Shown one piece after another: positions 8,237 to 14,509 of a stretch of DNA of 64,000 bases. The position numbers were made by a program, and so were the translations under genes. The DNA lies in IMG/VR virus record IMGVR_UViG_3300033064_001044, positions 1-64,000 of that record; one strand, written 5' to 3'. A model generated the notes under the pieces. The model was not told the origin of the DNA. It saw only the letters and a program-made list of their open reading frames with translations, and ran no database searches. Each line of letters begins with the position of its first letter. Positions within the stretch are counted from its first letter, which is position 1. The stretch comes from a virus.

Positions 8237-8581
8237 ATGTATGAAGGTTATGAAAAACCAAAAGAAAGATGTGTAATTGCTACACACAGTAAAGGTAGTA
8301 AGGCTGTTCGTATTAGTTATACAGACTATACATACGCTGTTATAGAAGGTGGCTCTGATACTTACAACGGACAAGCATGGGCAACCTTTCATAGACGAGA
8401 GGACTTAGCAATTAGAAAGCAAAGGGCTATGTCTAAGAACTACCCACAGTATTCCTTTGAGGTTGTGGCTACACAAGATGTAAGAAGTAGTGAAGGTCGC
8501 AGACTAAAGAGACTTCTAAAACTAGAAAAGATACAACGAGACATAAACACAGTAACAGAAACCGAAATCGTTTCGGGATAG
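8237..8581 (+). CDS. Hypothetical protein
   Basis: 114 residues, mixed strands and helices with a basic C-terminal helix (RRLKRLLKLEKIQRDI). No family recognised. The stop codon lies within the motif TTCGGGATAGAAA (8572-8584), read here in a frame that gives V-S-G-stop, so the DNA element is conserved independently of the protein. GGGAGATAACT ahead of the ATG is the likely RBS. Confidence 0.7.
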   Translation: MYEGYEKPKERCVIATHSKGSKAVRISYTDYTYAVIEGGSDTYNGQAWATFHRREDLAIRKQRAMSKNYPQYSFEVVATQDVRSSEGRRLKRLLKLEKIQRDINTVTETEIVSG

Positions 8582-8610
8582 AAAATCCGCTAAGAGAAAG
8601 AGGGAACACC

Positions 8611-9291
8611 ATGACCACCCAAACAAAACATAAGCAAGCAGGTTCTAAAGCAGGTAATCAGTATGGAACTTACAAGGTTCGCACAATTACAACAGCACAA
8701 CAGAACTTCCTAAAGAAGTTACTGGAACAAAAGAAACACGACATAGATGTATCCGCTATCAACTTTGATGAAGTCAATGTTCAATGGGGAACAGAACTCA
8801 TTGAGACACTTATCAAGGCGGAGGATAAATACGAACGCCTAGCAAGTGAGCGACAAGTAGAGTATGTAAAGTCTTTAGCAAACAATCGTATTGGCGGAGA
8901 TGTCGTGCTTCAATCGCTAAATGATAATTCAACTGCTAAAGAAGTTTCTGTATGGATTGAGCAACTACAAAACGCACCATACGCAAAGACAATTACAATC
9001 GCAGAAACAGGTGCGTATCGTTACAACGGAATTGTTTATTCTGTTCGCAAAGGTCGGCAGAGTGGCAACTGGCAAGTGTTCTCAATCAACCCTGAAACAA
9101 ACAAATGGGAATACAACAGAACCGCATACAAGTATCTGTATGAACTAAAAGATACTGACCGCCTAACTCTCAATGAAGCAATAGAAGCAAGTGGGCAGAC
9201 AGGCTCTTGCGTTCATTGTGGGCTAACACTTACAGCATTGAAGTCTGTTGCTGGTGGCATGGGTTCTACCTGCGCTAAGAGGTATCACTAA
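8611..9291 (+). CDS. DUF6011-like C-terminal zinc-binding protein
   Basis: 226 residues. The C-terminus, CVHCGLTLTALKSVAGGMGS followed by TC (about 199-220), matches the short metal-binding signature C-x2-C-G-x-L-T ... G-x-G-x-x-C found as DUF6011 in actinobacteria and their phages. Residues 20-130 are helical, and a Tyr-rich strand region (about 130-180) precedes the motif. DUF6011 has no established function; nucleic-acid binding is a guess. RBS GAGGGAACACC. Confidence 0.75.
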   Translation: MTTQTKHKQAGSKAGNQYGTYKVRTITTAQQNFLKKLLEQKKHDIDVSAINFDEVNVQWGTELIETLIKAEDKYERLASERQVEYVKSLANNRIGGDVVLQSLNDNSTAKEVSVWIEQLQNAPYAKTITIAETGAYRYNGIVYSVRKGRQSGNWQVFSINPETNKWEYNRTAYKYLYELKDTDRLTLNEAIEASGQTGSCVHCGLTLTALKSVAGGMGSTCAKRYH

Positions 9292-9590
9292 TGCCAACTG
9301 CTAAAGAACTTTCAAAGCAACTAAAAGAGTGGTATCCAAAAGGTGATGAACAAGTAGCACTTATCGCAGGGCTATTAGATAAGAGCGAAATCTATGATGT
9401 TATTTACAACTCTTATGATGATGTTGAGGACTACGAAGTTACTGATGAGATGTTTCAAGATGTTGTAAGTAAAGTCGCAAACTGCGATAACGAACTCAAT
9501 GCCCTTTGGGAAGTTATCAAAGATGTTATTACTGGTGAATACGAGAAGCGTATTCACTTAGAAACCGATAACGAACTATGGGAGGCGTAA
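9291..9590 (+). CDS. Acidic hypothetical protein ending LWEA
   Basis: 99 residues, strongly acidic (for example YDDVEDYEVTDEMFQD). The start overlaps the previous stop. The final codons CTATGGGAGGCG encode LWEA and at the same time provide the ribosome binding site for the next start, a junction repeated after several following genes. A DNA-mimic role is conceivable from the charge but unsupported. Confidence 0.7.
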   Translation: MPTAKELSKQLKEWYPKGDEQVALIAGLLDKSEIYDVIYNSYDDVEDYEVTDEMFQDVVSKVANCDNELNALWEVIKDVITGEYEKRIHLETDNELWEA

Positions 9591-10090
9591 TGAATAACTT
9601 TGATAACGAAGCAGATTGGTTGTGGGATTACAAAAACGGATTTCGTATTCCTTCACAGTTTGGTTTCGGGATAGAAATTACACCAACACCCGATAAGCAA
9701 GACAGTAATTGGTATTCAGGTGAAGTAGCAACTCTTACCAATAAAGAACTAAATCACACAATAAGTATCTGTGCGGTAGGTGAGATTATGATTATTTACA
9801 GACCTGATACTTCTAAAGACGAATACGAAACATTTTATTCTCTAAATGATTTACCGAAAGAACAATTCGTCAATGACGCTTCTGTTCAAAGAGCGTTAGA
9901 GATTGAACGCAAATTAGATTACACACACAACAACTGGTATGAGTGCTTTGATGAACTAACACAAGAGTTTGGTGATTGCGTTCATCACGAAATACAAGAA
10001 GCACTTGATTGTGCCGTTTCACAACTATGCCAACACCGCTTGATTGAGTCTGTATTAGACCAAACCGATAAAGGACTATGGGAGGAGTAA
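9590..10090 (+). CDS. Acidic hypothetical protein ending LWEE
   Basis: 166 residues from ATG 9590, which overlaps the previous TAA and follows GGGAGGCG; an in-frame ATG at 9578 would place the RBS inside the gene and is less likely. Acidic and Trp-rich (DWLWDYKNGF at the start, NNWYECFDEL later). The 13-mer TTCGGGATAGAAA is at 9665-9677, read as F-G-I-E. No family recognised. Confidence 0.7.
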   Translation: MNNFDNEADWLWDYKNGFRIPSQFGFGIEITPTPDKQDSNWYSGEVATLTNKELNHTISICAVGEIMIIYRPDTSKDEYETFYSLNDLPKEQFVNDASVQRALEIERKLDYTHNNWYECFDELTQEFGDCVHHEIQEALDCAVSQLCQHRLIESVLDQTDKGLWEE

Positions 10091-10093
10091 CTT

Positions 10094-10429
10094 ATGACTA
10101 CAGTAAAAAACATGATAAAAAATCTAAAGGAGTATGACGAGAACGAACACATACTGGTTCTTTATTGGAGTAAAGAACTTGGGTATCAGTTTGTAGAACA
10201 CCTGTTACAAGATTTGAAACATGAACACAAACTAAGTGATGAACAAATGACTAAGTTATTTGATGAAACTTGGGAGTATGTAACAGACATGGAGTATGAA
10301 ACACCTGATGTTGGAGACGCTCTAATAAGTAATCTAAGAGAAGGTTTAGAGGAAAGCATTACAGAACTTCTAAAAGAAGTTGTGGATAAAGAACTAGAAA
10401 TTGTTGATAAAACACTATGGGAGGAGTAA
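10094..10429 (+). CDS. Acidic hypothetical protein ending LWEE
   Basis: 111 residues, highly acidic and helical (EESITELLKEVVDKELEIVDKTLWEE at the end, broken here only by description). It shares the terminal LWEE/ribosome-binding-site junction with its neighbours and may be a distant paralogue of 9291-9590 in charge and layout, though the sequence similarity outside the tail is weak. Function unknown. Confidence 0.7.
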   Translation: MTTVKNMIKNLKEYDENEHILVLYWSKELGYQFVEHLLQDLKHEHKLSDEQMTKLFDETWEYVTDMEYETPDVGDALISNLREGLEESITELLKEVVDKELEIVDKTLWEE

Positions 10430-10433
10430 CACT

Positions 10434-10799
10434 ATGAAATACGCACACATGATTATCGGAGTTCCTGATGAGCAAGACCCTGAACAAGTTGCTTTAGAAA
10501 TCTTGGCAGACTTCTCGGAGAACAACTACGACAGCAATCCTGAACAACTGGAACAAATCTTTGCTCGCATTGTTGGAGTCAATTCAGACAATGATGTTCT
10601 TTACATAGGACAAGACGGCAACTACGGAGACGCTAGAGATTTATGTCTATTAGACACTTCTTTATGGTCTAACGCTGATGAGGAAGCCTTCTCTGAAATC
10701 GCAGAGAACGATAGCGAGTTAGCAAGTTTCGCTTCACAATTCAATGGCGACCCCTCTCTTACCCCTGCTAGATACTTATTAGGAGACACACATGAGTGA
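10434..10799 (+). CDS. Acidic hypothetical protein
   Basis: 121 residues from ATG 10434, chosen because GGGAGGAG sits 5-12 bases upstream; an upstream in-frame ATG at 10401 lies inside the previous gene. Very acidic, with Asp/Glu spread over the whole length. It overlaps the next gene by eight bases (ATGAGTGA). Third in a row of acidic proteins. Confidence 0.7.
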   Translation: MKYAHMIIGVPDEQDPEQVALEILADFSENNYDSNPEQLEQIFARIVGVNSDNDVLYIGQDGNYGDARDLCLLDTSLWSNADEEAFSEIAENDSELASFASQFNGDPSLTPARYLLGDTHE

Positions 10800-11427
10800 T
10801 ACACCCGAAATCAAATTAGTAAAGACTTCAAGAGGTTCTACCTATCGCATGAAAAAGAAAGAGATAGTCAGGGTTCAGAAATCCAATCTGACTTTGCCTT
10901 ACGAAGTTGGCAAACTTCTTAGGGGATTGGCTATGCCTCAAAAGAAGGCTTACTGCTTACTTCTTATAGAAGGTAGTTGGACACTACAAAGTATCGCTAA
11001 CGAACTTCTTTGCCACAGACAAACTGTTCTTGATTACACAAGGTCTAAAGAAGCACAAGACGCTGATGTATTAGCAAGCGTTTGGGATTTACCAATTCCA
11101 AAGTTGCCAAGAGTTGTTGTTGGTGAAGTCTATGAAAAAGATGTTGTTGAGCCTAACGCTGATGTTCTAAAGAGGTTATTAGAACTTCAACCTTTGGCAC
11201 AGAAGGTTCGTAGTTACAGCCCAAAGTTTCGTGAGGAAGCAGAGGAATACACAAAACTATTAGCAGAGGAGATTGGTCGTGGAGTAACTGCGTATCAACT
11301 TTCTAAAGAACTTGGTATCACCATTGGTGCTATCAATTTCCGTCTCACACGATACGGATACAAGCCATTAGGCAAAGGCAAATCAAAAGCCTATAACACT
11401 ATTCTTGAACAAAACCGACCACAATAA
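10792..11427 (+). CDS. Helix-turn-helix DNA-binding protein
   Basis: 211 residues, basic. Two HTH-like units are visible: WTLQSIANELLCHRQTVLDYT (about residues 63-83) and VTAYQLSKELGITIGAINFR (about 165-184), the second followed by RYGYKPLG. The two-HTH layout could fit a transcription regulator that binds paired or palindromic sites. It is therefore one candidate reader of the dispersed palindrome TTCTWWAGAA or the operator at 14440-14459; this is inference only. Confidence 0.7.
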   Translation: MSDTPEIKLVKTSRGSTYRMKKKEIVRVQKSNLTLPYEVGKLLRGLAMPQKKAYCLLLIEGSWTLQSIANELLCHRQTVLDYTRSKEAQDADVLASVWDLPIPKLPRVVVGEVYEKDVVEPNADVLKRLLELQPLAQKVRSYSPKFREEAEEYTKLLAEEIGRGVTAYQLSKELGITIGAINFRLTRYGYKPLGKGKSKAYNTILEQNRPQ

Positions 11428-11438
11428 GGAGGCAACAC

Positions 11439-11894
11439 ATGATTACAAAAGAACTAGAAACAACTACAACGACAACTAAATGGCAAGGAATAACTTTCGG
11501 GATAGAAACTATCTTGTCTGACTACGACCAAATAGTTATAGATGTTCCTGTATTTCAAAGCGGTTACAACAACACTACTAATAATTGGGAAGTTGTGGCA
11601 ACAGGTGAAACTCGTAAGTTTCGTTTAGAAAAAATTGAATACAGTTTGGTAAATAGAAAGAACGACTCTGTTGGTATTCACTCTTTGTATGGTAGAGGTT
11701 TCACAAAAGCCAACACCCTAAGGGTTCAAGGCAATTCTTTCTATAATGAACACATAACTGATGAAATCCTTGCTCAAATCCCTGACCACTATCACGACAA
11801 AGCAAAAGAACAGTTTTTACTAACTGCTAAAGAACTTACAGAGCAGATGAACACAATAAATGCCAACGGGCTATCACTAACACCACAAAGATAG
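11439..11894 (+). CDS. Hypothetical protein
   Basis: 151 residues with a poly-Thr N-terminus and mixed strands, then a helical C-terminal third. No recognised family. AAGGAGG six bases before the ATG gives a clear start. The motif TTCGGGATAGAAA occurs at 11496-11508, again encoding F-G-I-E. Confidence 0.7.
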   Translation: MITKELETTTTTTKWQGITFGIETILSDYDQIVIDVPVFQSGYNNTTNNWEVVATGETRKFRLEKIEYSLVNRKNDSVGIHSLYGRGFTKANTLRVQGNSFYNEHITDEILAQIPDHYHDKAKEQFLLTAKELTEQMNTINANGLSLTPQR

Positions 11895-11902
11895 GAGGAA
11901 CT

Positions 11903-12520
11903 ATGCCAAATCATTGTATAAGCACACTAACAATTACTGGTAACTCAAAACAACTACACAAACTTCTAAAGCAAGTTGAAATAACAAAATCGGAAGCAAC
12001 TCCAAGCCATGATGAACGAGAGTTCTCATGCCACAAGATTATTCCGCGACCTGCTAAAGAAGATGATAATTGGTATAACTGGAACTCGGAGAACTGGGGA
12101 AGCAAGTGGGATTTAGCAGACTTTGAGTGGATAACTAACGATTGGGAAAACGGATTTGTTCATGCTTCTTTTTGGACAGCGTGGAGTCCTATTCCCCTTG
12201 TGTTAGAGAAGTTATCTAAACAACATAAGTCTTTAGAAATGACTTACCGCTTCCATGATGAAGGGGCTGGTTTCTACGGCACTTACTCTTTCAAGGGTGG
12301 AGTGCTAACAGTTGATGAGGAAGGTGAGTCCTTCACCTGTGATGTTAGAACTCGCTACTGGGGATACTCGGAACACCATTACTGTAAAGAGTGTGAAAAT
12401 CACTTTGAGTGTCCTGATGAAAACTACGAAGGCTCTATTGAGGAAATCTGTGAGGATTGTAAGACTTCTTTAGAAGCAACAGAGAAAGACTTATGGGAGG
12501 AGAAAGAAAGTGTTGCGTGA
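11903..12520 (+). CDS. Api92-like (DUF1281-type) ferredoxin-like protein with zinc ribbon tail
   Basis: 205 residues. MPNHCISTLTITGN at the start, IIPRP near residue 50, DNWYNWNSENWGSKWD (about 56-71), and FWTAWSPIP (about 92-100) match the signature of the Api92/DUF1281 family found on phages and mobile elements. A C-terminal extension carries two C-x2-C pairs (CKECENHFEC and ICEDC, about 159-186), likely a zinc ribbon. The family's biochemical role is not established. RBS AGGAGG; ends with the LWEE junction and a short extension. Confidence 0.8.
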   Translation: MPNHCISTLTITGNSKQLHKLLKQVEITKSEATPSHDEREFSCHKIIPRPAKEDDNWYNWNSENWGSKWDLADFEWITNDWENGFVHASFWTAWSPIPLVLEKLSKQHKSLEMTYRFHDEGAGFYGTYSFKGGVLTVDEEGESFTCDVRTRYWGYSEHHYCKECENHFECPDENYEGSIEEICEDCKTSLEATEKDLWEEKESVA

Positions 12521-12779
12521 ATTACCTATGCTTCAACTCAAACGAGAACCGAATAAAAAAGGTGGGGGAAGTTACCTATCAAAAGACAAGCGTATCTATG
12601 TCCTCCGAAATGAGGACAACCTATGGGCGTGGGGATACCACGACTACAACGATAAGGGTGAGTTCATTGGTAGTCGTAATGGTGACGACTCTTTGTATGG
12701 CGCAAAGACACATTGTGTTGAAGCCATAAACAAAGTTCTTTATGAACAAGCCTATGACGAAGCACTATGGCAAAACTAA
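12510..12779 (+). CDS. Hypothetical protein, GTG start
   Basis: 89 residues. GTG at 12510 is the likely start because GGGAGGAG lies just upstream inside the previous gene. A central WAWGYHDYNDKGEF and a helical end (EAINKVLYEQAYDEALW) suggest a small alpha/beta fold. No family recognised. The stop overlaps the next ATG. Confidence 0.65.
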   Translation: MLRELPMLQLKREPNKKGGGSYLSKDKRIYVLRNEDNLWAWGYHDYNDKGEFIGSRNGDDSLYGAKTHCVEAINKVLYEQAYDEALWQN

Positions 12780-12910
12780 TGGATTACGAAACTGTAATTC
12801 TAATAACTGGGCAACCTTCTTTAGAAGGTATCAACCCGAAGTTGAATAAAGGAATAAATCAAGATAACCTGAGGTTATCCATAACAGAGGAGGCAACAAC
12901 ATGGCAATAA
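12779..12910 (+). CDS. 43-residue hypothetical protein
   Basis: Begins at an ATG overlapping the preceding TAA and ends inside the next gene. A hydrophobic start (YETVILITG) is followed by a polar remainder. A palindrome (CTTCTTTAGAAG) spans codons P-S-L-E-G. GAGGAGG near its 3' end serves the next gene. Real but marginal; only the coupled overlaps support it. Confidence 0.45.
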   Translation: MDYETVILITGQPSLEGINPKLNKGINQDNLRLSITEEATTWQ

Positions 12911-13104
12911 AACATTACCTAGTGGAATTGGCAACGGAAGTTCCAATCACTATCAACGATAAGAACCTAAAAGACAATTCAATTTATGAAACTGTCTTAG
13001 AGGCTACGCAACATTACATAAACGATTACATAGAAACTGATGAGCAATTCTTTGTAAAGATTGTTGCGGAACAAACACATGAGGAGAGTGATACAAATGT
13101 CTAA
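12901..13104 (+). CDS. Hypothetical small protein
   Basis: 67 residues, acidic, probably one beta hairpin followed by a helix. RBS GAGGAGGCAACAAC is strong. It overlaps the next start by eight bases. No recognised family. Confidence 0.65.
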   Translation: MAIKHYLVELATEVPITINDKNLKDNSIYETVLEATQHYINDYIETDEQFFVKIVAEQTHEESDTNV

Positions 13105-13855
13105 CAAGACACTACTACGCAAGAAAGCATTGGCAAAGAAAAGAATTGCGTCTAAGGTTTGGCGTGACTCTTTCAAAGAGTTGAAGTCGCGTTATCCTGT
13201 TGATTGGGAAGCGTTACACACAACAACAAGTGGAGATAGAGAAGCAACAAGACGAGAACTAAGACGCTTGTATCCTGCTGACTTCGCTTCTATCTACACA
13301 CGCCACGCAAAACAAAACGGCATAACGCCACACATCACCAACGAGATACATCAGGAAGGAGGTAGTCCAATCCAATCACAAAATCTGATAATCAAACAAA
13401 CAGTAAAACAATCATCACCATCAGACTTCACAAAAGAAGGTTACTCTCTAATTGCTAGAGAACTTATGCCTTCTCCAAGCGGAGGAGTGTTCTCGTCAAT
13501 GAGCCGAGTTCTATTCGCTGATAACATAGACGGCACAGAGTTTGAAGCCGTTGGTTGTAACAAGTGCTTCATGTTGTTTAGAAATCTCCAAGCAACAGCA
13601 CACCATGTCGGTAGAGTCCATAACGGCAAAACTGGCATACACAAAAAAGCAAAAGCAAAGGCAAAGCCAATCGCAAAGCCAATCGCAAAGCCTTCAACAC
13701 AGCCTGTAGTATCAACAACACCGCTTATCCCTACTGGCATTGACCCTGTAAAAGCCATTACAGACCTTGTAGCACAACGACAGTATTGGGAAGCACAAGC
13801 AAAGGCGTATGAGGAACAACTCAACGCAATCCGCAAAGCCTTCAACGGCAAGTAA
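13097..13855 (+). CDS. Basic protein with C2H2-like finger and Ala-Lys repeats
   Basis: 252 residues from ATG 13097 (GAGGAG upstream; the longer in-frame start at 13061 lies within the previous gene). The N-terminal 90 residues are very basic and helical. GCNKCFMLFRNLQATAHH then VGRVH (about residues 153-175) is a C2H2-like zinc finger. A repetitive segment KAKAKAKPIAKPIAKP (about 182-199) follows, encoded by near-identical 12-base units at 13645-13692, then a coiled coil. It is probably a DNA- or RNA-binding protein; role unknown. Confidence 0.75.
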   Translation: MSNKTLLRKKALAKKRIASKVWRDSFKELKSRYPVDWEALHTTTSGDREATRRELRRLYPADFASIYTRHAKQNGITPHITNEIHQEGGSPIQSQNLIIKQTVKQSSPSDFTKEGYSLIARELMPSPSGGVFSSMSRVLFADNIDGTEFEAVGCNKCFMLFRNLQATAHHVGRVHNGKTGIHKKAKAKAKPIAKPIAKPSTQPVVSTTPLIPTGIDPVKAITDLVAQRQYWEAQAKAYEEQLNAIRKAFNGK

Positions 13856-13868
13856 TCTATTCACCAAC

Positions 13869-13905
13869 AAGTTGATAGGGGCAGTTGGTTTGCCCCTATC
13901 AACTT
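13869..13905 (+). terminator. Perfect 15-bp hairpin between genes
   Basis: AAGTTGATAGGGGCA (13869-13883) pairs perfectly with TGCCCCTATCAACTT (13891-13905) around a seven-base loop. No T tract follows; instead the palindrome TTCTATAGAA (13904-13913) overlaps its end. It may be an attenuator, an mRNA-stability hairpin or a terminator that needs a factor. Confidence 0.5.
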
Positions 13906-13924
13906 CTATAGAAGGGAGTATCCA

Positions 13925-14158
13925 ATGGATACTACGAAAGAAAAACAAACAGCAGAACAACTAATCATGGTGTCTCATAGCCTGAAACTATCAAGCGACA
14001 TCTTTATTGAATTAGTTGAAAAAGGTTATCGCCCTGAAAACATGGAGAACATCTATGCGTTCATGTTCGGTATGAGAACTACGGCTGACGCACTAGGTAA
14101 TCTAATAGAAAGCCAAAAGGCATTACTGGTAGCCTCTAAAGACCTTGATAGCCTATAA
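13925..14158 (+). CDS. Hypothetical small helical protein
   Basis: 77 residues, all-helical prediction, with an acidic and Leu-rich pattern. RBS GAAGGGAG upstream. The preceding 15-bp hairpin and palindrome suggest separate regulation from the cassette. No family recognised. Confidence 0.65.
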   Translation: MDTTKEKQTAEQLIMVSHSLKLSSDIFIELVEKGYRPENMENIYAFMFGMRTTADALGNLIESQKALLVASKDLDSL

Positions 14159-14174
14159 AGAAAGGACAACAACT

Positions 14175-14381
14175 ATGGATTGGCTTACTACTAACGAAGT
14201 ATCCGAAAAGACAGGATTGACTAGAGATACTCTAAAGACTTATCTAAGCAATAAGTCAATGCCTCAACCTGACCACTACTTTCAACGAACACCTGTTTGG
14301 AAAGAGGAAACAATCAACGAGTGGATAACGACAAGACAAAAGACAAAGCCTGTTCCTTCTAAAGAAGGTTCAGACTTCTAA
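14175..14381 (+). CDS. xis: Excisionase/MerR-like HTH protein
   Basis: 68 residues from ATG 14175 (AAAGGACAAC upstream). The pattern WLTTNEVSEKTGLTRDTLKT, then YLSNKSMPQPDHYFQRTPVWKEETINEW, is the winged-helix fold of the HTH_17/AlpA-Xis type: tip residue at PDHYFQR and the closing W-x-x-x-x-I-x-x-W. Its position two genes before the integrase suggests a recombination directionality factor, but a plain transcription regulator is possible. It is followed by a strong terminator, so it is the last gene of the cassette transcript. Confidence 0.7.
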   Translation: MDWLTTNEVSEKTGLTRDTLKTYLSNKSMPQPDHYFQRTPVWKEETINEWITTRQKTKPVPSKEGSDF

Positions 14382-14390
14382 ATAACTTAG

Positions 14391-14431
14391 AAGGGGAACG
14401 AGTTGCTTCGGCAACTTGTTCCCCTTTTTTT
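14391..14431 (+). terminator. Strong rho-independent terminator
   Basis: AAGGGGAACGAGTTGC and GCAACTTGTTCCCCTT form a 16-base stem (one G-U) closed by a TTCG tetraloop and followed by a run of seven T. This is the clearest terminator in the window; it ends the plus-strand cassette and insulates the integrase unit. Confidence 0.95.
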
Positions 14432-14439
14432 GTGCCCAA

Positions 14440-14459
14440 AAGTTACTGGTCAGTAACTT
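14440..14459 (+). promoter_or_regulatory. Perfect palindromic operator overlapping the integrase promoter
   Basis: AAGTTACTGGTCAGTAACTT has two perfect 9-base arms with a 2-base spacer. It ends on the -35 hexamer of the predicted integrase promoter, as expected for a repressor or autoregulatory site. Confidence 0.75.
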
Positions 14460-14486
14460 GGCTTTAGTCCTACTCGTTGGTAACAT
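14458..14486 (+). promoter_or_regulatory. Predicted sigma-70-type promoter of integrase
   Basis: TTGGCT (14458-14463) and TAACAT (14481-14486) are separated by exactly 17 bases. The expected transcription start falls at about 14493, just upstream of the RBS GAGGAGAGG and ATG 14510. A terminator lies directly upstream. Confidence 0.6.
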
Positions 14487-14509
14487 AGGGGTTGAGGAGA
14501 GGAACTCAA

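Noticed and set aside
13441-13851. Antisense 136-codon frame opposite the C2H2-like gene
   Set aside because: It mirrors the repetitive Ala-Lys coding region, has no ribosome site and no protein-like pattern.
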